Shown: positions 56,879 through 64,000 of the stretch, piece by piece
Layout of the letters: every line of letters starts with the position of its first letter
How positions within the stretch are numbered: the stretch's first letter is position 1
Origin: Tieghemostelium lacteum
Taxonomy: Eukaryota; Evosea; Eumycetozoa; Dictyosteliales; Raperosteliaceae
Assembly: GCA_001606155.1 (NCBI GenBank)
Contig: LODT01000013.1
Location: 186,001-250,000, forward strand
Reading direction: 5' to 3'
Length of the DNA stretch: 64,000 nt
Translations under genes and position numbers: made by a program
Notes under the pieces: model-generated
Seen by the model: only the letters and a program-made list of their open reading frames with translations
What the model was told of the DNA's origin: nothing
The model's database searches: none

Positions 56879-59461
56879 TTGATGAAGATGAAAATAGTCC
56901 ACAAATTATTAGTGGTTTTTATAATATTTACTATTTTATCTCAGCAAGTTAAATGTTCACAAAAGAAAAAAAATGAGGATCAATTGAAGAAGCAAACAGC
57001 ACAACAAATTTTAGATGAACTTGAACAATTACAGTTTGCAAAACAAAAAGATCTTGAAAAATTACAAAAAGATGAACAACAAATTGAAAATGATAATAAT
57101 AATGATAATAATAATAAAAAAGTAGAGGAAGAAGAATATTTACCATTTCAAATTGAATTAACACCAGAATTATTAAAACTTTTACAACAAAAGAGAATAT
57201 TAGTAGATTCAGATGATGAAAATACGGAAGCTACAACTACACCTACTTCAACAACTACAAATATAAATTTAAAAAATCATCAATTTGAAATTATTCATGG
57301 TACAACAATACCACCACCAAAACCAATAGTTCAACATGTAAATAGTATTCTTGATGAAAAAAGTTATTTATTTGGAAATAAATATATTGGACATGGCGGT
57401 GGTGATTTATTATTACCTGGTAGAGATAAATTTATACAAGGTCAATTAGCTAGAGGATATCATTTGGTAGAAACACAAAAACAATCATATAGTCCAAAAC
57501 ATAAACAGGCAGTTGATTATTCTGGTAGTGTTGGTAAAGATATGTTTGAGTATGTTGTAACTGCTGATATGGATGTATCAAGAGCAGTTGAATTACTTAA
57601 AGAATCTGCAGATTTGGGTAACCACAGAGCAATGTATGTCTTGGGACTTATAGAGGAATCTGGTGAAAGTGGTACAATTAATTTTCATAAGGCTGCTGAA
57701 TATTATCATAAAGCTGCTGAATATGGAAATTCAGATGCACAGAATGCACTTGGATTCTTTTATGCAACTGGTAAAGGTGTAAAACAAGTAGATGAAGCTA
57801 AAGCTATTCTATATTATACATTTGCTGCAAAATCAGGTCATATGATTGCTAAACTCTCTTTGGCTTATAGATACTTCCATGGATATGGTACAGAGAAAAA
57901 TTGTTTTAAATCAGCATCTCTCTATGAAGAGGTTTCTAGATTTGTAGTTGAAGATCACGAACAGAGATCTTTTGGATACCAGATTAAAGCTACTAAATTT
58001 ACAGAGGATTTCCAACAACATGATACCAATGGAGGCCAAGATGAATCTGATGTTGTAGATTATTTTAAATATTCTGCAAGTATTGGTGATGCTAATGCAT
58101 TGGTTACAATGGCTAATCTCTATCTACAAGGTGGACTGGGGATTAATCAAGATTTTAGAGCTGCTTTTGAATACTATCGTGAAGCTGCTGATCAGAATTA
58201 TCCTGCTGGTGTTGCAGGTTTGGGATTCATGTATCATAAGGGATATGGTATACCACAAGATTATAAAACTGCTGTGGTATTGTATAAAAAGGCACATAGT
58301 CTTGGACATTTAGCTGCTCAGAGTAGTTTAGGTGAAATGTATCTTTATGGACATGGAGTTGAACAAAATCAACCATTGGCACATCAGTTATTTGAAGCTG
58401 CTGCTGCTAAAGGTGATGTAGAAGCACAAATTAATTTAGGTAAAATGTATAGTCAGGGTATACATGTGAAACCAGATGTCAATAAGGCATTTCATTATTT
58501 TACACAAGCTGCTCAACATGGTAATTTAGTTTCAGTTTATCATATTGCTAAATTGAATCTTCAACATCATTCACATAGTTCACAGAGTTGTCATTCATCA
58601 GTATTAATGTACAAGAAAGTCTCTGAAAAGGGACCTTGGGGAATGATATTGAGTAATGCTCAACAACTTTATGATGAAGGTGATGAATGGCGTGCACTTA
58701 TATACTTTGAAAAGGCAGCTGAAATGGGTATAGATTTGGCACAAAATAATGCTGGATGGATGTATGATAAACGTGTTGGTGTCTATGATGATTTTTCTGA
58801 AGACTTCTTAAATGAACAGGCATTCCGTTACTATTTACATAGTTCTGAACAATTAAATCCAATTGCACATCTAAAATTGGGTGATTATTTCTATTATGGA
58901 AAAGGAGTGGAGATGAATATTGAAATGGCTGCTGATAGTTATCAATCAGCTGCATCACTATCTGATGCACATGCACTTTTTAATCTAGGTTATATGCATC
59001 AATTTGGTAAAGGTAGACCACAAGATTTATTTTTAGCAAAGAGATACTATGACATGTCATTACAACAACAACCCAATGCCTATATTCCAATTTACATGTC
59101 ATTAGTTGGACTTTTTATTCATTTTGCATATTATTATATTTATTCATTCTTTAATCCAAATATAACTTTTACTTCATCATCTGGAGGTAATGTAATTGAT
59201 ATTATTCCAAGACCTAGAACAACTACTTCTGATGATTCTCAATTTCATGTGAATAGTAATAATCAACAACAACAACAACAACAATATGATGATGATGAAT
59301 ATATAGATGAATTAGATGCACAAGCTATAGAATCACTTTTAATTCTTATTTTTGCCGTAGTAATTGGTTATCTTTTAATTAGAAGACAAAGAATTATACA
59401 TGTTAGACCTGTACCTCAACAGCAACAGCAACCTCAACAGCAACAGCAACCTCAACAGTAA
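56879..59461 (+). CDS. sel1l: SEL1L/Hrd3-type ERAD adaptor
   Basis: Single exon, 860 residues. Signal peptide near residues 1-26 (the second Met may be the true start: MKIVHKLLVVFIIFTILS). The N-terminal ~120 residues are charged and helical. From about residue 225 there are about ten Sel1-like repeats, for example AMYVLGLIEESGESGTINFH and DAQNALGFFYATGKGVKQVD, with the family's A-x-x-x-L-G-x-x-Y and G-x-G-V cores. Two C-terminal hydrophobic stretches (YIPIYMSLVGLFIHFAYYYI and LLILIFAVVIGYLLI) include the membrane anchor. A Gln/Pro tail ends the protein, encoded by an 18-bp tandem repeat (cctcaacagcaacagcaa) at about 59413-59460. SEL1L presents misfolded luminal proteins to the HRD1 ligase; an EDEM-type gene lies in this window. 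Confidence 0.88.
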   Translation: MMKMKIVHKLLVVFIIFTILSQQVKCSQKKKNEDQLKKQTAQQILDELEQLQFAKQKDLEKLQKDEQQIENDNNNDNNNKKVEEEEYLPFQIELTPELLKLLQQKRILVDSDDENTEATTTPTSTTTNINLKNHQFEIIHGTTIPPPKPIVQHVNSILDEKSYLFGNKYIGHGGGDLLLPGRDKFIQGQLARGYHLVETQKQSYSPKHKQAVDYSGSVGKDMFEYVVTADMDVSRAVELLKESADLGNHRAMYVLGLIEESGESGTINFHKAAEYYHKAAEYGNSDAQNALGFFYATGKGVKQVDEAKAILYYTFAAKSGHMIAKLSLAYRYFHGYGTEKNCFKSASLYEEVSRFVVEDHEQRSFGYQIKATKFTEDFQQHDTNGGQDESDVVDYFKYSASIGDANALVTMANLYLQGGLGINQDFRAAFEYYREAADQNYPAGVAGLGFMYHKGYGIPQDYKTAVVLYKKAHSLGHLAAQSSLGEMYLYGHGVEQNQPLAHQLFEAAAAKGDVEAQINLGKMYSQGIHVKPDVNKAFHYFTQAAQHGNLVSVYHIAKLNLQHHSHSSQSCHSSVLMYKKVSEKGPWGMILSNAQQLYDEGDEWRALIYFEKAAEMGIDLAQNNAGWMYDKRVGVYDDFSEDFLNEQAFRYYLHSSEQLNPIAHLKLGDYFYYGKGVEMNIEMAADSYQSAASLSDAHALFNLGYMHQFGKGRPQDLFLAKRYYDMSLQQQPNAYIPIYMSLVGLFIHFAYYYIYSFFNPNITFTSSSGGNVIDIIPRPRTTTSDDSQFHVNSNNQQQQQQQYDDDEYIDELDAQAIESLLILIFAVVIGYLLIRRQRIIHVRPVPQQQQQPQQQQQPQQ

Positions 59462-59688
59462 AATAATAAAAAAACGATATATTAAATAGAACACACTTAT
59501 TTTCATTTTTTTTAATGATCAGAGATAAAAATAAAAATCTCAAACCAGAAAAAACTCTTACCAGGATAAAAACGTTAAAAAAATCGATTTTTCTGCTTTT
59601 TAAAAATTTTTTTTTTTTTTATTATATTCTTTGTTTCTTTTTTTTTTTTATATATATTTATTTTCATTTATAAAGGATATATTTAAAT

Positions 59689-62424
59689 ATGTCATTTATA
59701 AAAACTCCATTATGGAGATCTGCTCCAATGCAAATGGTTCAACTATTTGTACAAATCGAAGCAGCACATGATACTGTTGATGAGTTAGGAAAATTAGGTT
59801 TAATTCAGTTCAAAGATGTAGGTTGAAAATATTATATTGCAATAGAAAAATTTACCACCCCCACACCACAATTATCAAGAATGATCAAAAATTATAATCA
59901 ACATATCAATGGGAATTTAGCCAAACAAATATAAAAAAAAATATAGATATTATATTATATCTATTTTTAAGTTATAAAAAAAACTTATATAGTTTATATA
60001 TATCTTTTTATATTTTTATTTTTATTTCACACACACACACCACAATTATAAAATCTATTTTTAAAATAAGACAGAATTATTAATTAATTTATATAAAAAT
60101 TATAGCATAACAAGGATGTTAATTCATTCCAAAGATATTTTGTCAATGAAGTAAAGAGATGTGATGAAATGGAAAGAAAATTAAAATACTTTGAAGATCA
60201 AATCAGAAAAGAAAAGAGAATTGAAAAATTATTACCAGATTCACTTTTGGATGCTGAGGAAGATGACACTTTGCAAATGGACGAATTGGAAGGTCGTTTT
60301 GATGAATTGGAAAAGGAATTAAAACAAGTTAATACCAACCAAGAAATGTTGCAAAGAAACTATAATGAGTTGATTGAACTTCGTCATGTATTGACTAAGG
60401 ATGCAGTATTCTTCCAAGAGAATCCAAATCTTGTTGAATCACATCAATTGGATCACTCAGCCAAATCACCATTGTTACAAGATAACGATAACATATTGGA
60501 CACTGGTAAACAAGGTGTAAAATTAGGATTCATTACTGGTGTTATGAATACTGATAAAATGCAACAATTCCAAAGATCTCTATGGAGAACTACTCGTGGT
60601 AACAATTATGTCAAAGATGCCAGAATCGAAGAGGATATTATTGATCCACACACTGGTGAAGATACAGCTAAAACTGTATTTATTGTATTTTTCCAAGGTG
60701 AACGTTTACAACAAAAAATTAAAAAGATTTGTGAATCTTTTGGCGCTAATATCTATGATTGTCCAGATAACTCTTTTGAACGTTCTAATCTCTTACAAAA
60801 AGTCAGTGTTCGTATCACCGATTTGACTGAAGTTCTCAACCGTTCCAAGGAACACAAGAAACAATTGTTACTCAATATCGTTGCTAAAGTATTCACCTGG
60901 AAAAAGAAGGTTGTTAAAGAAAAGTCAATCTATCACACTATGAATCTCTTTGATTATGATGTTGGTAGAAAATGTCTTATTGCCAAAGGTTGGTGTCCAA
61001 AGAGTTCAATTGAAACTATTCAATTTGCACTTAGAGCTGCTACTACTAGAAGCGGTGCTTTAGTTCCATCTGTACTCTCTATCATTAAACCAGAAGATGA
61101 GCCACCAACACATTTTGAAACTAACAAGTACACTCGTTCATTCCAAGAGATTGTAAATGCTTATGGTATGGCTCACTATCGTGAAGTAAATCCAGCTGTT
61201 ATGACTATTGTAACTTTCCCATTCCTCTTTGGTGTTATGTTTGGTGATGTAGGTCATGGTATTTTACTATTGGCAGCCTCTCTTGCTTTAATTGGTCTTG
61301 AAAAGAAATTAGCCGGAAAGAAACTTAATGAACTTATTCAAATGCCATTTGATGGTAGATATGTATTGTTCCTTATGTCACTCTTCTCCATCTATGTTGG
61401 TTTCATCTATAACGAATGTTTCTCTATTCCAATGAATCTCTTTGGTTCAAAATGGACTTTAGCTGACAATGGTACTACTTATACCTATGATCAAAAGACT
61501 TATCCATTTGGTGTAGATCCAGTCTGGAAAGGTGCTCCAAATGAATTGGAATACTATAACAGTTTCAAAATGAAGCTTTCAGTTATCTTTGGTATTGTTC
61601 AAATGACTCTTGGTATTGTATTCTCTCTATTCAATTATCTCAACCAAAAAGGTACAATTAAATGGATTAATATCTTTACTCAATTCATTCCACAAGTCAT
61701 CTTCCTCTGGGCAATCTTTGGTTACATGTGTTTCTTAATCTTCTTGAAATGGGGTTACAATTACAGAGCCGATTTAATTGATCCACCCTTCATTCTACCA
61801 TTAATTATTGATATGTTCTTGCAACCAACAACAGCTCCAGAACCTCAATTATTTGGTGGACAACATATTGTTCAATATATTCTCTTAATCTTAGCTTTTG
61901 CTTCAGTTCCAATCATGTTGTTACCAAAACCATTTTTACTAAAAAGAATTCATGAACAAGAAGTACTTGCAAAACAATCTGGTCACCATCACGAAGAAGA
62001 ACATGATGATGAAGCTTTAGTTATAGGTGGTCACGATGGAGAGGAATTTGAATTTGGTGAAATCTTTGTTCATCAAGTTATTCACACTATTGAATTTGTA
62101 CTTGGTGCAATTTCCAATACTGCCTCTTATCTCCGTCTATGGGCTCTTTCTTTGGCACATTCTGAATTGTCCTCTGTCTTCTGGGAACGTGTTTTAATTG
62201 CTCAAGTTGAATCTGGAAATCCTGCCTTAGCTTTCATTGGATTTTGTGTATGGTTCGCTGCAACTGTTGCAGTTCTACTTTTAATGGAATCCTTATCAGC
62301 TTTCCTCCATGCTTTACGTTTACATTGGGTCGAGTTCCAAAATAAGTTCTACCTCGGTAATGGTTACAGATTCACTCCATTCTCTTATTCCAAGATCCTA
62401 TCTGGTGAAGAAGATGATGTATAA
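59689..62424 (+). CDS. vatM: V-type ATPase subunit a (2 exons)
   Basis: Exons 59689-59817 and 60106-62424, 815 residues. The 288-nt intron is the longest in the window; it joins [11 protein letters not shown] to [19 protein letters not shown], a standard V-ATPase a N-terminus. The cytosolic N-terminal half carries coiled-coil pairs and ends near [20 protein letters not shown], followed by the first membrane helix ([20 protein letters not shown]). Eight or so membrane helices follow. The essential arginine of the proton path is visible in [20 protein letters not shown]. In D. discoideum this subunit (VatM) marks contractile vacuoles and endolysosomes; acidification of these compartments is the inferred role. 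Confidence 0.95.
59818..60105 (+). other. Long first intron of vatM
   Basis: GT at 59818 and AG at 60105 bound a 288-nt intron, four to five times the length of most introns here. It is A/T-rich with T/A runs and a (CA)n stretch at about 60029-60040. No ORF or RNA is seen in it. It may hold an intronic control element. Confidence 0.6.
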
Positions 62425-62575
62425 TCACCACAACTCTTGAAAAATTAAAAAATTATCACACAAATAACAAATAAATTCATTGTAGGTTATTTTAATTGAA
62501 TTTTATTAGATTTGGAATTTATTTACATCTATTTACAAGAATTCAGAGTCTTATTTCATCTATTTACAAGTCTGT

Positions 62576-63877
62576 CTAGAGAGTGGAATTACTCATTATG
62601 GATAAGATATCAGTGTATATAATTTGATGTGCATCTAATGCCCAAACATAGTCCAAGTGTGCATAATCATCAATAATCATCCAATTTAAGATAGAAGAAG
62701 TTGGTAATAAAGATACAAGTTGTTTTACATCAATTGGATCTGCTAATTCATCTAGTGTCCCTGAATAGAGTGCAATTTTAACAGTACTTGGAAATTGTGT
62801 GAGATCATAGATTGGTGGATAAATAGATTGATATTTTTGAATATTAATAACAGGACCATAATCAAACATTTGAAATTGTTTTAAAGTAACACCTTGTGCA
62901 AAATGTTGTATATTCTGAGTACTGGTACCTGATGGTTCATGTCCTGATACTATTGGCATTCTACTATCATTAAATGCACCTTTATGAGGACCACATATCC
63001 ATTCTACAACATCAGCACAACAAATATCACACTCTATACAAAAATCTACAAATAATCCTTTCAAAACTGTTGGTGATGGTAGAAATCTATTCATTCCAAA
63101 ATATCTCAATATTGTATCTATATGAAAATCTGCTAATGTTCTTAACCCCTTATTTGTTATATTAGTTACATTTCCAACTGGTCCTATATTTAAAATCAAT
63201 ATTAATATTCATTTCTATATTTATAATTATAATTTAAACAAACCTAATGCAAAAAATAAAGGAACTTTTTCAGAGAATAATGGCACTTTAAGATAAGCTA
63301 TAAATGCTTGCATTGTACCTTCTGAGTGACCTACATAGGTAATTGTCGATTGAGATGTTTGATCTAGGATATAATCAACTGTAGCTGGAAGATCATAGAG
63401 TCCCATTTCATCATAGGAGAACTCCCAAAATTCTTTACTACTATTTGAGAGTGTAGTGTGATTGGTAGAGTATTCATTACCTCTATTGTTACCTAACCAT
63501 ACATCATAACCAGCATCTGCTAGAATATAGGAAAGTGATTCAGATGGAAGATTAATGATAAAGGTAATAGATGAATCTAATAGACCATGTTGAAGTAAAA
63601 CTGGTTTCTTATTGGTTTCTGTTTGGTTTCGACCATGTGGTATTCTAAATACACCTAATATGTATCCATCTTCTGTTGTTACAAAATGTTCTTCACATGG
63701 ATATCCAAAGGACATTACCATACTACAAAATGGTTCTTCATAGACATAGTTATTTTTAAATTTATCTAGAAATTTAAATGGATGTCTGATATTGATTGGA
63801 TTTGAAAATTTTATACTATATACATGAGATATCAAAAGTAGGTTTATTATACATATTAAGATTATTATTGATTTCAT
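62576..63877 (-). CDS. Lysosomal acid lipase-type alpha/beta hydrolase (2 exons)
   Basis: Minus strand, exons 63877-63244 and 63183-62576, 413 residues; the 60-nt intron (GTTTGT..ATAG, phase 1) joins FFALG to GPVGNVTNITNKG-type sequence. The chosen start (63877) gives the signal peptide MKSIIILICIINLLLISHVY; an upstream in-frame ATG at 63910 would add a charged leader and is less likely. Catalytic triad is visible: nucleophile Ser in GHSEGT, Asp in SGTLDELADP, and His in DDYAHLDYVW. The N-terminal GYPCEEHFVTTEDGYILGVF is the family's AB-hydrolase-associated region. Several N-glycosylation sequons fit a luminal protein. The likely job is hydrolysis of neutral lipids or sterol esters in lysosomes. 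Confidence 0.9.
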
Positions 63878-64000
63878 CTCTTTTTTACAAAAATCAATCA
63901 AAAAACACACCTGTGTTTTGAATTATAATAAAACCAAAAAAAAAAAACCTCAAAGTTGTTAACTACCCTTTTTTTAGAGAATTTACTTTGAGATGAAAAT

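Noticed and set aside
1-64000. CRISPR arrays, rRNA genes, complete transposons or operons
   Set aside because: None visible; the sequence is eukaryotic, with split genes and individual promoters.

Overview
The window is strongly AT-rich nuclear DNA from a eukaryote with compact genes, short AT-rich introns (about 56-140 nt, one of 288 nt), asparagine/glutamine tracts in proteins, and long poly-A/poly-T runs between genes. Together with dictyostelid-type families (CBM49 sheathin-like proteins, CYP508-like P450s, a STAT, a PatA-type Ca2+ pump, an EGF/IPT surface protein), this points to a social amoeba (Dictyostelia). It looks somewhat less AT-rich than D. discoideum, so a different genus or species is possible; that is inference by eye.

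Layout. 1-4 kb: N-terminal part of an NVL/Rix7 AAA ATPase (runs off the left edge), divergent from a BolA-like gene; then a CBM49 secreted protein and an orphan secreted protein. 4-10 kb: three tandem P450 genes, with decayed P450 exons in both spacers. 9.8-16.7 kb: NOL9/Grc3 RNA kinase, MCM5 and an EDEM-type alpha-mannosidase. 16.9-28 kb: PatA-type Ca2+-ATPase, cytosolic AsnRS carrying a GlnRS-type N-terminal domain, an ankyrin protein, Sm protein F and an ECM4-type glutathione transferase. 28.8-41 kb: a CLU-LRR protein, a second CBM49 protein, a 1347-residue F-box protein with a long helical N-terminus and an FG-rich C-terminus, and a CNDP2-type dipeptidase. 41-49 kb: an EGF/IPT surface protein, a small secreted twin-CX3C protein, a multi-pass membrane protein, a head-to-head pair of Coa1/Tim21-like paralogues and an SLC35B4-type nucleotide-sugar transporter. 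49-64 kb: a 1530-residue beta-helix/multi-pass membrane protein, a STAT (dstA-like), SEL1L/Hrd3, V-ATPase subunit a (vatM) and a lysosomal acid lipase.

Many gene models here were rebuilt across introns by joining adjacent open frames at GT/AG sites where the phase fits and the family alignment continues. Functional themes include ribosome biogenesis (NVL, NOL9), DNA replication (MCM5), splicing (SmF), ER-associated degradation (EDEM, SEL1L) and contractile-vacuole/endolysosomal membranes (PatA, VatM, acid lipase). I see no operon, CRISPR array, rRNA or confident tRNA. No complete transposon is visible; one short gag-like fragment may be a fossil. I found no clear new multi-gene system. The most notable items are the AsnRS domain fusion, the eroding P450 cluster, the FG-repeat F-box protein, the Coa1/Tim21-like divergent pair and several small gene relics in spacers.
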